Shown here: positions 43,885-54,400 of the stretch, piece by piece
How positions within the stretch are numbered: the first letter of the stretch is position 1
How the letters are laid out: each line of letters starts with the position of its first letter
NCBI GenBank assembly: GCA_011174825.1
Contig: DUEZ01000076.1
Span: forward strand, 61,549 to 125,548
Direction: 5' to 3'
Source of the DNA: Anaerolineae bacterium
GTDB taxonomy: Bacteria > Chloroflexota > Anaerolineae > Anaerolineales > E44-bin32
Length of the DNA stretch: 64,000 nucleotides
Translations under genes and position numbers: made by a program
The notes under the pieces: generated by a model
What the model was told of the DNA's origin: nothing
Seen by the model: only the letters and a program-made list of their open reading frames with translations
Databases searched by the model: none

Positions 43885-44535
43885 CTAACGCGTATACGTT
43901 CCCATTAAATCGCTCTCGGCTAAGATATGGCCCTCCATCGCTTGCAGCAGCTGATCTTTTGTAGCTCCAGCGGCTATATCGAGCATCAGGTCTAAGGCGT
44001 AGAGCTTGAAGAAATAGCGATGGGTACCGCCTGGTGGGCAGGGACCCCCATAGCCAAGTCGCCCCCAGCTATTTTCACCATTCTTGCTGCCATCAGGTAG
44101 ATCTGCATCGGAGGGAAACGCCTCGGTTAAAGAACGTGTATCGGCTGGAAGGTTGTAGAGCACCCAATGCACCCAAGTACCAACCGGTGCGTCAGGATCA
44201 TCCACGATGAGGGCAAAGGACACAGTGTCCTCAGGCGGATCAGTCCACTGCATCGGCGGTGAAATATCCTCACCGTCGCAAGAGTATCTCTGGGGAATCG
44301 GATCTCCTTCAGTAAAGGAGGTGCTTGATAACATGAATCCCATCGCCTGATCTCCTTCCTCAAGTTTAATAGTAGGTTCGGGTTCAATGCTCGACACTGC
44401 TGTGTTTTCTAACTGTGTGGGGGGTTGTGGTGTGGTTGTAGGGGGAGATGCTGCGGGCGTCGATCCTGGACCACACCCCACACATAAAGCAACCAGGAAA
44501 ATCACGAACATGAAACGAATTAAAAAAACTTTCAT
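43885..44535 (-). CDS. PEBP (YbhB/YbcL, Raf-kinase-inhibitor-like) lipoprotein
   Basis: This 216-residue protein starts with a lipoprotein signal (hydrophobic run, then LCVGC at about residue 21) and a Pro/Thr-rich spacer (about 26-50). A phosphatidylethanolamine-binding-protein domain follows, with CDGEDISPPMQW, DDPDAPVGTWVHWVLYN and PPGGTHRYFFKLYALD. Bacterial PEBP proteins bind anionic or phospholipid ligands and have no firmly known function. The lipid anchor implies attachment to the outer face of the membrane. It ends just before a class-V aminotransferase on the same strand. Confidence 0.92.
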   Translation of the reverse strand: MKVFLIRFMFVIFLVALCVGCGPGSTPAASPPTTTPQPPTQLENTAVSSIEPEPTIKLEEGDQAMGFMLSSTSFTEGDPIPQRYSCDGEDISPPMQWTDPPEDTVSFALIVDDPDAPVGTWVHWVLYNLPADTRSLTEAFPSDADLPDGSKNGENSWGRLGYGGPCPPGGTHRYFFKLYALDLMLDIAAGATKDQLLQAMEGHILAESDLMGTYTR

Positions 44536-44581
44536 GTATCACTCCAAAGCCTGTAGATATTGTTATCCCACAGGCAAAAAT

Positions 44582-47056
44582 TTAATCCGTCTTATTATCT
44601 TCACCTTCCTTTGGACTCTTTGAATTTTCGTCCGCTGATGCACGTACCACCTCGGCAAATTCCGCTAATCGCTCACTTGCCCTATGGTTGAAGGAACCCT
44701 CCGGGTACGCTCCATCTTCCCCTAAAACACCCGCTTCGATTCCCGTGAGCAACCTCAGACCTTCATCAACAATTGTAATGGGCCAAATATGAAACTTGTT
44801 TTCTGCCACGGACTGGATGACCTCATCGTCCAGCATTAAGTGAGGGACGTTCCCCATAGGGATGATCACGCCTTGAGAGCCCGAAATGCCCTTCACTTTG
44901 CATATCTTAAAGAACCCCTCTATCTTTTCATTGATCCCACCCACCGCTTGAATCTGACCATGTTGATTTACTGAACCGGTGATCGCTAGATCCTGACGCA
45001 GTGGGATTTCAGATATTGCCGAGAGGAGAACAAATAGCTCAGCCGCTGAAGCACTATCACCCTCGATATCTTCATAGGATTGCTCGAAGGTGAGCGCAGC
45101 AGAGAGGTTGAGGGGTTGTTTCTGCCCGTATCGCTCTCCCAAGTAACCGCTAATGATGAGCACCCCTTTGGTGTGAATCCGCCCACCAAGCTTTGCTTCC
45201 CGCTCGATATCCACAACACCGCCCTGCCCTGGATGAACCGTAGCGGTTACACGGGTCGGTCGACCAAATGCGTAATCTCCCATCTGCAAAACGGAAAGTG
45301 CGTTAACCTGTCCTACGGTTTCGCCAGTGACATCGATGAGGAGCGTCTCGTTGGAGATCATCTCCTGAAGCCGTTCCTCAATTAAATTGCTACGATAGAT
45401 GCTTTCTTTGATCGCCTTCTTGACCGCTGGACCGGAGACGATCTCCTGCTCCAATTTTTTCGACCAATACGCGGACTCACGAATTAAATCCGCGATCTCG
45501 CCAAAACGTGTGGAGAGCTTGTCTTTGTTTTCAGCAAGACGAGAACCGTACTCAATCACCTCCGCTACGGCGGTTGAATCATATGCTGGCAACTGATTAG
45601 CATCGACAACGGCCTTAACAAAAAGTGCGTATTCGTGCTCGGTCTCTTGTGTGCGATCCATGATGGTCGCAAACTCAGCTTTTACCTTGAACAGCTTAGG
45701 AAAATCCTCATCGTAAGCTCGAAGCATGTAGAAAAGCATCGGTGTTCCGATGAGCACAATCTTCACATCAAGTGGTATCGGTTCAGGTTCGAGTGATACT
45801 GTACTCTGAAGACCCAATTGGGTTCCAAGATTTATGATCCTTATCGATTGCTCACGTAACGCTCGTTTTAGACCTTCCCAGGCGTAATTGTTGAGGAGTA
45901 CATCACGAGCCGGAAGTATCAGGTAACCTCCATTTGCCCTGTGCAACGCACCTGGTTGGATCATCCCGAAGTTTGTGCGGGAAGCGCCCATCACGACCTC
46001 ATGCTCGATTCGCCCAATCAGATTCTGATAGGAGGGGTGATTCTCCACTACAACTGGTGCGCTTTCCCGTTCCGAGTTATCCACGATAACGTTAACGTCA
46101 TAACGCTGGAGTAAATCAGGGCCGGCTAGTTGTGCAAGAGGGCTTTTTGTGTCTTCTTCAGACGAACGCAGTCGATCGATATTAGAAATCATATCCGCTT
46201 GCACATACTCAAGATGCGCGATGACCTGATCTAAACCTTCATATTTCCCTTTCAACTCATCGATCAAATGCCCTACAGCATAGAGCGCTGTTCGAGCATC
46301 GAGCTCTTGGATTTTGTCTTGGGTCTCCCTTTCTCCCTTTCGAATCGCTGCTAAGCTGGCTTTCACCTCACCTTGCAGCTTGTCCTCAAGACCCTTGAAC
46401 TTCTCACGCTGTTTTGGCGAAAGCTTTTCTAAATCCTCTGGTGTGAGCGGTTTCCCCTCAATTGCTGGAACCAGCATGAAGCCAAAAGGTGTCCTTGCCA
46501 GAAGAAAATTGTACTTTGCAGCTTTATCATTAAGCTTCTTGAGCTCACCCTCCGCACGTTTCTCCTGACCCTCTTTGAGCCGGTTAAATTCCTCGTTGTA
46601 TTCTTTGCTCTCAAAAACCCGTGTGATTTCCTGCTTACATACCGTTAGAAGCGATTGAATGTCCTTCCGCAGCTCGACAGCTCGTCCTGCTGGTAATCTC
46701 AAGGCTTTTGGCTCATGAGGATTGGCAAAATTATTCACGTAACACCAATCATCTGATATCGGTTCTGAGGAAGCCTTTCGTTCGAGATATTGATGGATCA
46801 AAGTTGTTTTGCCTGAACCGGGCGACCCAAGTACAAAAATATTAAAACCTGGTCCCAAGACTTCTGTACCAAGTTCCATTGCACGAAATGCACGCGGCTG
46901 GCCGATGACCTCTGTCAATACCGGCAGCTCATCAGTGGTTTTGAATCCAAGAGAACTTGGATCGCAAGCGCGATGCAGAGCCTCCAAGTCGAGCTCATCA
47001 ATAGTAAGTGTTACTTTGGGCGTACTCTTCTTGGTCTTCTTCTTCGAACGCGCCAT
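44582..47056 (-). CDS. Lon-family ATP-dependent protease (LonB-like, AAA_32)
   Basis: This 824-residue protein has Walker A GSPGSGKTTLI near residue 80, a long coiled-coil/helical insert (about 130-330) and an AAA core. The S16 protease domain at the C-terminus has the catalytic Ser in GDSASAAEL near 668 and Lys in INEKIEGFF near 708. This is the Lon-like branch without the classic N-terminal Lon domain. It degrades misfolded or regulatory proteins. A typical processive-protease region (AITGSVNQHGQIQAVGG) is present. The start context is a moderate purine run. The gene lies between the PEBP lipoprotein and bacterioferritin genes. Confidence 0.93.
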   Translation of the reverse strand: MARSKKKTKKSTPKVTLTIDELDLEALHRACDPSSLGFKTTDELPVLTEVIGQPRAFRAMELGTEVLGPGFNIFVLGSPGSGKTTLIHQYLERKASSEPISDDWCYVNNFANPHEPKALRLPAGRAVELRKDIQSLLTVCKQEITRVFESKEYNEEFNRLKEGQEKRAEGELKKLNDKAAKYNFLLARTPFGFMLVPAIEGKPLTPEDLEKLSPKQREKFKGLEDKLQGEVKASLAAIRKGERETQDKIQELDARTALYAVGHLIDELKGKYEGLDQVIAHLEYVQADMISNIDRLRSSEEDTKSPLAQLAGPDLLQRYDVNVIVDNSERESAPVVVENHPSYQNLIGRIEHEVVMGASRTNFGMIQPGALHRANGGYLILPARDVLLNNYAWEGLKRALREQSIRIINLGTQLGLQSTVSLEPEPIPLDVKIVLIGTPMLFYMLRAYDEDFPKLFKVKAEFATIMDRTQETEHEYALFVKAVVDANQLPAYDSTAVAEVIEYGSRLAENKDKLSTRFGEIADLIRESAYWSKKLEQEIVSGPAVKKAIKESIYRSNLIEERLQEMISNETLLIDVTGETVGQVNALSVLQMGDYAFGRPTRVTATVHPGQGGVVDIEREAKLGGRIHTKGVLIISGYLGERYGQKQPLNLSAALTFEQSYEDIEGDSASAAELFVLLSAISEIPLRQDLAITGSVNQHGQIQAVGGINEKIEGFFKICKVKGISGSQGVIIPMGNVPHLMLDDEVIQSVAENKFHIWPITIVDEGLRLLTGIEAGVLGEDGAYPEGSFNHRASERLAEFAEVVRASADENSKSPKEGEDNKTD

Positions 47057-47177
47057 TGCATCCTCCCTATTTCTGATCTTCTCATTGTACGTCCATTTGG
47101 AAATCCATCAAATAATTCCGACAAGGTATAACTCTCCTTTTCCATAATTTACCCCTTCACCCACTATTCACAAGAAA

Positions 47178-47199
47178 GGGCCGGACGGATGTCCGGCCC
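47178..47199 (-). terminator. Rho-independent terminator of bacterioferritin gene
   Basis: GGGCCGGAC (47178-47186) and GTCCGGCCC (47191-47199) form a 9-bp GC-rich stem with a four-base loop. On the minus strand it is followed by TTTCTTG. It lies about 28 bases beyond the bacterioferritin stop. Confidence 0.8.
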
Positions 47200-47227
47200 C
47201 AAGAGTGCCAAGGAATTCTGTTCGCTC

Positions 47228-47704
47228 TTATTTCTCGTCTCCGATTTGCATTACGAGGTAATTCTCGAGCCCCATCTGTGCAATTTGTGCTTGCTGCTTT
47301 TCACCCTGATCGATGTGGTTCTCTTCATCCCCAAGAATCTTCGTCAGCAGATCACCAGTACCCTCATCACCGACATCGCTTGCGAGCGCGATGCCTTCGT
47401 TGTAGGCTTTTACTGCCATATGTTCTGCCTTGATGTCGTTCGCGATCATCTCAGGGACTGTCTTCCCAATTTCCATGGGGTTAAGCTTCGAAACGATGGG
47501 AATGCCTTCAAGAAAAAGAATACGTCCAATAAGCCACTCAGCATGACGCATCTCTTCGATAGCCCGCTCTTCAATGGCCCCGTGAAGGCCATCAAATCCC
47601 CAATGGTCGCACATCTCAGAATGCACCATGTACTGGCTGATAGCAGTAAGCTCATCCGCCAAGAGTTGATTCAAGACCTCAATGAGTTTCTCGTCGCCTT
47701 TCAT
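47228..47704 (-). CDS. bfr: Bacterioferritin
   Basis: This 158-residue four-helix ferritin, started at ATG 47704, has its key residues at the classical positions: Glu18, Glu51, Met52 (heme ligand), His54, Glu94, Glu127 and His130. An AAGGAG site upstream of 47704 confirms this start over the longer frame from 47722. The shell stores iron as ferric mineral and detoxifies Fe(II) and peroxide, and the Met implies intersubunit heme. The C-terminal fifth helix region is present. It is monocistronic, with its own terminator. Confidence 0.95.
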   Translation of the reverse strand: MKGDEKLIEVLNQLLADELTAISQYMVHSEMCDHWGFDGLHGAIEERAIEEMRHAEWLIGRILFLEGIPIVSKLNPMEIGKTVPEMIANDIKAEHMAVKAYNEGIALASDVGDEGTGDLLTKILGDEENHIDQGEKQQAQIAQMGLENYLVMQIGDEK

Positions 47705-47722
47705 GAGTTCGCTCCTTATCAA

Positions 47723-48346
47723 GATGTTCGTTTAGATACTTAGATTATACGCTGAGGGCCTCAGTTTGTGAATTGCTGCACGATGAATTGAGATTGATTT
47801 CTGATGAGGGCGTAGCTGAACGAATCGCGATAGCCCGAGCAAATCTTCGATTACCTCAAATCCCGTCTTGAATCGTGCTCTGCTAATCCTGAACCCTGTC
47901 CTGCCTTTCCTGAACTCGCTGAAGGGCTCAGGGGATGTAAGAAGTTTGTCATTCTGAGCGCTGATAAGCGCGACGGTATCGTACCCGAAGGGTGAGAATC
48001 CCTGTAATCTGTCGAATCAAAAAGCATCATCATAGGGATCCTTCGCTTCGCTCAGGATGACACAAGGAGAGTATCATTCTGACCCCTTCGATATACCTTG
48101 GCTTGAGCTCACCGAAGGGAGTTTGTCGAAGGAGTCGACATGCTAAATAGATCACATTGCCCTCCGGCATTCGAAAAAAAACTATTGGCCTAATTTAGGG
48201 CTATCAAATCTTGGGGTTATACTACTTTGTACTGTTGACCATTTGACACGATTGTTACAGACCGATGATAGGAAAGTTGGTCGTAAAGTTCGGATAAAGT
48301 TTATAGCTTCAAGCTGCGCAACTTCACCAACAAAAGGGGATAAGTC
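47723..48346. repeat. Intergenic region with cluster of REP-like repeats
   Basis: This is a 620-base gap without a gene. From about 47875 to 48145 it holds several CTGAACTCGCTGAAGGG, CATTCTGAGCG and GCTTCGCTCAGGATGACA units. A copy of CGACGGTATCGTACCCGAAGGGTGAGAATCCCTG (near 47972-48004) is almost identical to a stretch at 33257-33292. An AAGGGGATAAG ribosome site precedes the kinase at 48347. Confidence 0.7.
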
Positions 48347-49285
48347 ATGCCTAAGATCGCTGTTATTGGAAGCATCATCACCGATCTAGCTATCCAGACC
48401 TCTCGTGTGCCAATGGTTGGCGAGAACCTCCCTGCGGAAAGTCTTCAAATTGGTCCGGGAGGGAAAGGCGCAAACGCTGCAGTTGCTGTCGCTCGAGCGG
48501 GGGCTGAGGCGATGTTAATCGGCTGTATCGGTGACGATGAATTCGGACGCATGGAAATGGCCCATTTAAACCAAGAAGGTGTGGACCTGAGCGGGGTAAC
48601 AATTCACCCTGAAGCCGCTACCGGTGCGGCCATTATCATGATCGATGTTGAGGGTGAAAATACCATCCTCGTTGTTAATGGCGCGAACGATCACCTGAGT
48701 AAGGATGCGGTGGTGAATATCCTCAACTCTCACAGAAACTCACTCGATGGGATCTTGGTAAATTTTGAAATTCCAGAAACTGTCGTGGCAGCCGCTGTGC
48801 AAGCTGGGGTGGATTTCAGGATTCCGGTCATTGTAGATGCAGGACCACCGCGCGCATATGCCCCTCAAACCTGGGCGAATTGCACGATATTATCCCCAAA
48901 CGCTCTGGAAGCTGCGACCTTGGCAGGTCATCCGGTCGAGGACGAGACCAATGTTGAATTTGTCGCGCATGAGCTGCTTGCTGCCGGCCCTCAAGCAGTG
49001 GTTCTTAAACTAGGCTCCCGTGGGGCGATGATCCTATCAGAAGAACATGAGGCGATCCTATCAGCTTTTCCCGTTGATGTCGTTGATACAACCGGTGCGG
49101 GGGATGCCTTCTCTGGAACGCTCAGTGTGGCGGTCGCAGATGGCCTTTCTTTAGAAGAAGCTGTTTGGCGAGCCAACGCCGCTGGTGCTCTGACCGTCAC
49201 ACGTTTAGGAACCATGACTGTCATGCCTACTCGTCAGGAAGTGGATGCGTTTCTTGCACAGCAAGAAAAGACCTGGCAACGATGA
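48347..49285 (+). CDS. PfkB-family sugar kinase (ribokinase-like)
   Basis: This 312-residue PfkB kinase has N-terminal GPGGKGANAAVAVARAGA, the anion-hole/ATP motif DTTGAGDAFSGT with its catalytic Asp near residue 253, and a ribokinase-like C-terminus (MTVMPTRQEVDAFL). It phosphorylates a sugar or nucleoside at the primary hydroxyl using ATP; ribose is the most typical substrate. No sugar transporter or repressor gene is adjacent. It is monocistronic between repeat-rich DNA and a convergent GH3 gene. Confidence 0.9.
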   Translation: MPKIAVIGSIITDLAIQTSRVPMVGENLPAESLQIGPGGKGANAAVAVARAGAEAMLIGCIGDDEFGRMEMAHLNQEGVDLSGVTIHPEAATGAAIIMIDVEGENTILVVNGANDHLSKDAVVNILNSHRNSLDGILVNFEIPETVVAAAVQAGVDFRIPVIVDAGPPRAYAPQTWANCTILSPNALEAATLAGHPVEDETNVEFVAHELLAAGPQAVVLKLGSRGAMILSEEHEAILSAFPVDVVDTTGAGDAFSGTLSVAVADGLSLEEAVWRANAAGALTVTRLGTMTVMPTRQEVDAFLAQQEKTWQR

Positions 49286-49508
49286 TCAACATATATCTTT
49301 AAACCAATACACGGATCGCTTTCACGAAGTTTTGAACTCGCGGTTCTCGATTGGAGGGGATCCGGCGAGGGAAGCCGTCAATCAGCACGAAGATCAGGAT
49401 TAATGACCGCCATCTCACACTCACCATTGGCCATCATGGTATCCATATCCTTGAACAAAACAAAAAGATTTCACCTGTGCCAGCTTAATCCATAGTTGGT
49501 TTTGGGCC

Positions 49509-51434
49509 CTAAGGAATACCAGGCAATGGGCTTTGTGCACTCGGTGTATAGTCCCCAACCAAAGCATCCGCCAAAGCTTGTAGTTGCCCACGCGTGGTAC
49601 CAAATGTGGTGATATAGGTGGTAATCTCGGGGAAATCTAAGATATCCGTAGGAGATTTCAAGGCAACAACGATCAAGGGTTTCCCTGTCGCGATCAAGGC
49701 TTCTACAAGTCTCATTTGCCATACATCGTCGTACCGAAATTGGTTTAGATGTGACTCCCAGGTCAGCATGAGGATGAGGTCATATTCTATAGCCTGGTTG
49801 GGTAAGCTCTCCAGGTAGCCGACCTCTGGGACCGGTCCGCTCCATGGATTTGAGTAGCGAACGACATACGTTTCAAATCCGCTCGCGTGAAGATCGGTCG
49901 TCAATAAGGGATAAAGCCCCCATCCATCTGTTGGACCAATCACGAGAATCCTATGCAGCTCAGGCGGGATAGGAACAAGATTCGCTTGGTCCTTGAGCAA
50001 TGCTAATGCTTGACGACCCACGTCAAGTGCAAATTCGTAGTTTGCTTGCCAGTCTGGTGCAGAGGGTTCAAGGACAGGGAATGAAATCAGACCCGAAGCA
50101 GCTTTTACGCGAAGGATTCGTTCCACGGCATCATGGATTCGTTCCAACGGGATTTCACCTTGCTGCACAGCCAATTCCAATCGATTCCGGGTCGCGAGGG
50201 CTTGTTCCGGCGAGGTGATGAGAAGCATATCGACACCCGCTCTCACCGCCTGCACGGAAGCCTCAGGGATCGTGCGTCCATCGCTTGTAATCGCACCCAT
50301 GCTCATCGAATCGGTGAGGACTACACCATGAAATTCCATCACCTCAAGCAATACACGCAAGACTTCATCCGAAAGCGTGGCCGGTCGGTTAGCCTCATCA
50401 AGACATGGGAACGCCACATGACTCGTCATCACCACTGGGACTCTGGCATCCAAACCCGCTTGAAACGGAGGCAGGTAAGCCGAACGCAAACTTTGGCAAT
50501 CGACGTCATCCGTCGGTAGCGTGTAATGTGAGTCGCCAGCGACGCCTCCATGACCTGGGAAGTGTTTGAGCACGGGGATCAATCCGGCTTCGAGGTAACC
50601 TTTAGAAGCTTCCGCAACGAAGGCACTCACGTGATCCGGATCGCCCCCAAAAGATCGTTGGGAAATTACAGTGTTGTTATATTCGATAAGAACGTCCGCT
50701 ACCGGGCCCAGTACCATATTTACGCCACTGAAGGAAAGTTCCCTGCCTGCTGATAGTGCGACTTGATAAGCAAGCTCGGGATTCTGAGTAGCTCCCTGTG
50801 CCATAGCGGGAGGGTAAATGGTCACCCCGCCCTCAAAACGCGTGACATATTGACCTTCATGATCCACGGCTAAGAATAAAGGTACACCTCCTACATACGC
50901 ACACCCCTGCAAATTGGATGAGGATTGCCGGAGCTGTTGAGGTGAGACCACATTGCCCGTCCGGTAAACTACCGCACCTGGCGCGAGCTGCTGTATGAAT
51001 TGGCACGTGGCAGCCGTCACCTCCTGGCCATTGACGCCCGTCATAATAAGCTGCCCTACCATCTGCCTCAGGGTCATTTGGGAGAGTAAAGTTAGAACCC
51101 GAGGGTCAGGAGTCGGTGTGTAGGTCGGAGTTGGTGTCGGTGTCCGGCTGGGTGTTGGGGTTAAGGTTGAGGTTGAGGTCGAGCTCGAGGTTGGGATCAA
51201 GCTTGGCGTTCGAGTCACGGAAGGTTGTGTGGAACTCAAGCCCAAGATATCCCTACTGATAAAGGTAAGATCCTTCCATAATCTTATGCAGATCCATAGG
51301 GTGACACAGCAAAGCGGGATACCTATGGCGGCGAGGGTAAGGATAGTTATAAGAAGACGCCGTGACGGTCTCGATGGCCTCGAACCTGGCACGTTCACCT
51401 CCGCCAAGCGGGCATCAACTCTATCCCGGGCCAA
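49509..51434 (-). CDS. GH3 glycoside hydrolase (NagZ-like), membrane-anchored
   Basis: This 641-residue protein begins with a basic tip and a transmembrane segment (about 27-55), then a Ser/Thr/Pro-rich linker (about 70-112). A GH3 barrel follows, with KHFPGHGGVAGDSHYTLP (the acid/base His region of NagZ-type enzymes) and nucleophile Asp in LTDSMSMGAI. A GH3 C-terminal domain ends the chain. It would hydrolyse beta-N-acetylglucosaminides or beta-glucosides outside the membrane. The start at 51434 overlaps the kinase gene end by 40 bases. GTG 51392, just after GGAGG and the kinase stop, is a strong alternative that removes 14 residues. It probably shares a transcript with the kinase. Confidence 0.9.
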   Translation of the reverse strand: MARDRVDARLAEVNVPGSRPSRPSRRLLITILTLAAIGIPLCCVTLWICIRLWKDLTFISRDILGLSSTQPSVTRTPSLIPTSSSTSTSTLTPTPSRTPTPTPTYTPTPDPRVLTLLSQMTLRQMVGQLIMTGVNGQEVTAATCQFIQQLAPGAVVYRTGNVVSPQQLRQSSSNLQGCAYVGGVPLFLAVDHEGQYVTRFEGGVTIYPPAMAQGATQNPELAYQVALSAGRELSFSGVNMVLGPVADVLIEYNNTVISQRSFGGDPDHVSAFVAEASKGYLEAGLIPVLKHFPGHGGVAGDSHYTLPTDDVDCQSLRSAYLPPFQAGLDARVPVVMTSHVAFPCLDEANRPATLSDEVLRVLLEVMEFHGVVLTDSMSMGAITSDGRTIPEASVQAVRAGVDMLLITSPEQALATRNRLELAVQQGEIPLERIHDAVERILRVKAASGLISFPVLEPSAPDWQANYEFALDVGRQALALLKDQANLVPIPPELHRILVIGPTDGWGLYPLLTTDLHASGFETYVVRYSNPWSGPVPEVGYLESLPNQAIEYDLILMLTWESHLNQFRYDDVWQMRLVEALIATGKPLIVVALKSPTDILDFPEITTYITTFGTTRGQLQALADALVGDYTPSAQSPLPGIP

Positions 51435-54400
51435 TCCGGGGTTAGATTTTCTAAACCGCTCCCATCCGGTCGTATTCGATAAATATCGCGGTCACCATCA
51501 TCCTCGGTAGCGAAGAGAATCCATTCCCCGTCTGGCGACCAGGATGGTGTACCCGGCGCGGACAGCGTCGCTTCAATATTGGAGGCCGTGATCTTGTGGA
51601 GCCACTGCGTCTGCCATGTAGTGAGATCGTGGACGCACAACCTCCAATCGTCCATCGAGCAGATGAAAGCCACCCTGAGTCCGTCAGGGGATAACGTGGG
51701 GTAGAGACTTTCGTAGATCGTCCCACCGTCTACCGCATTCCTCAAAGATAACTCATTAGACTCACGACCCAATTCAGCAGATACTCGCCAGAGACGGTAG
51801 ACATTATCATAGAAGCCCATAAATAACAGCTCCCCCGTGTTAGACGACCAAGTTGGGTTACCAAAATGCACATCTGCTATTGAAGCTGTTGTAAATGTTC
51901 GTCGGTTGTTGAGGAGATCTGAAACCTCCAACTGATAGCGTCCATCCCGATATACCGCGTATGCGAGCGATTTCCCATCCGAGGTGCAACCCGGCGTAGC
52001 TAAGTTTCCAAATCCTGGATCCGTAGGCTGCCACATCTCTTGAGTGCCCATGAATGGGTCAACGATAAAAATCCTTTGTGGCTCTATCCTTTCAGCATCG
52101 GCCACCTCGATATAGAGACGATCCCCACACCAGCTTGGCCAGCGGACAAACTCGTAGCCAGAAGGCAGTGGGATCTCACGCGCTAAGCTCATATCTGAAG
52201 ATGATGAGATGTATAGCTTGTATTCATCATCCTGGATGGACACGAAAGCAAAGTCATAGGCCGATCTGGGAACCTGGGTAGGGATTACAGCTTCTTCAAT
52301 TTCCCTGCTGGCTCGGATGACATCAAGCGCCAGCAGCTGCGGCCCGTTTGCCACCAGTACCTCCTGGGCCGGATCACCATCGAGGTCTACGGTGATCATC
52401 GCGAAACCTTGCTCGTTGAAGATTGAATCCAGCGGGTAGCTCCAGAGGGTATTGTTCGCTCCGTCTACTGCTTCAATCGAATATGGAACCTCAATCCCGT
52501 AATAGCTGATCGTGGCAAATACGATGTCATCCGTCCCGTCACCATTGACATCACCGATGACGTGAACACCGCTGCGATCTCTTTCCCAGAGCGTTTGGCC
52601 CTCTCCATCGAACACAGCAGACACACCCGAAAAACCTGAGCTGAGAACGACCTCGATTCGATCATCGCCATTGATGTCTCCAACGGAGATATCCATCCCC
52701 TCCTCTTCTACGCCGGCTATCCATTCCTGGTTGCCATTGGGATCAAAAACAACAACTTGACCAGCGCCCGAGATGATTTCCTGAGCACCATCATCATCTA
52801 CATCAGCAATCACGACATCCCTCCCATACCAACTCTTCTCTCGCTCCCACAATAACTCCCCTGAAAACCCATCCAGAAGGAAGACCATGTTATCGTAGTT
52901 CTCAACCACCACATCCAAAAAACCATCACCATCCACATCCCCGATATCAAGACCCTGTGGAGTACCACTCCCTAATCCCTCCGACCACAAGTGGGAACCT
53001 GTAGCGCCATCCATGATCATCAGCTCCCCACCACCCCATGGATAAGTGCCCAAAGCAGCGATGACATCGGTGTCACCATCGTTGTCCATATCTCCGTAAG
53101 CTAAATCTGTTACTTCCTCGTATATGCCCTGAGCTTGCCAGAGTTTATTGCCCGAAATATCTAAAGCAGTGATGATCGCCTGCTGACTCGTCGTATTGTC
53201 CCCTTTCCCAGCTGCGATCACTTCGAGAATACCGTCATCATTCACATCCACGATATCCACATTGACGGCTGCGTCCATCTGGGTTGTGGCACGATAGGAC
53301 CATAGCTCACTTCCAGTAGAACCGTTCACGACGATCACATCACCGCTTTTGGTCCCAAATGCCACATCAGGAACACCATCTAAATTTAAATCACCTGATG
53401 CCAAGTCATCGCCCCATGAATCAAGATAATGGATGACGCTTTGGGCGTTGAAGGTCCATTTAACTGAAACCCCGAGCTCCTCCGGCTCCAAAGTCGGCAC
53501 AGGTGTAAGAGGCTCAGAAGTCGCGGGAGCTTCTGTAGGCACGGGTGTGATCTCAACCCCACTTGGGAAGATCCTTGGTCCTAAGAACACGCCGATAAGC
53601 ACGATAAAAGCTAAAGCAGCAAGCCCGTAGATCCAGCGAGGCACTTTGCGTTGTGGGAGGGCTTCTACCCGTTCAACCTCGGGAGTGATCGGTTCTCTCG
53701 GTAAGAGTGTGGGCGGTTTGACCTCGGGAAATTCTTCCTCAACAATGGTGGGAACCGGTAGCACATCCGGCTCTACAACGGCGACTTGCTCGCGCGGTTT
53801 TTCGGAGATTGCTGCCTGAACCGCTTGCACAAAGTCAGAGGCTGATGGATATCGATCTTCCCGATCCTTAGCAAGAGATTTGAGGATCACTCGTTCGATA
53901 GATTCAGGCAGATCGGGGTTCTCCATCCGAGGGAGAGGCAGTGGATCATGTAGGTGCTTGACGAAAATCGCTGGCGGCGTCTCGGCTCGATAGGGTTGCC
54001 GACCAGTCGCCATCTCAAATAACACGATACCCAACGAATAAATGTCACTCCGTCCGTCAAGCTTTTCCCCGAGGATTTGTTCTGGAGCCATATACGCTGG
54101 TGTCCCAATCGTCGCCCCTGTTTGCGTGAACTGTGATGTCCCCTCAACAATCTTCGCGATCCCAAAATCTGTCAGCAGGCAATTCTCCTGCTCGTCGATC
54201 AGTATGTTGCTCGGTTTAACATCGCGATGGACGATATCTCTTGAGTGAGCGTATCCCAATGCGGCTCCAACTTGTGAGGTGAATTTCCGTATTTTTGGTA
54301 ATGGGAGCGGCTTGCCTTCCAACATGTCCGCAAGCGTGCCTGTTTCTACATATGGCATCACGATGTAGGTGTATCCCTCGGCCTCACCGAAATCGTGAAC

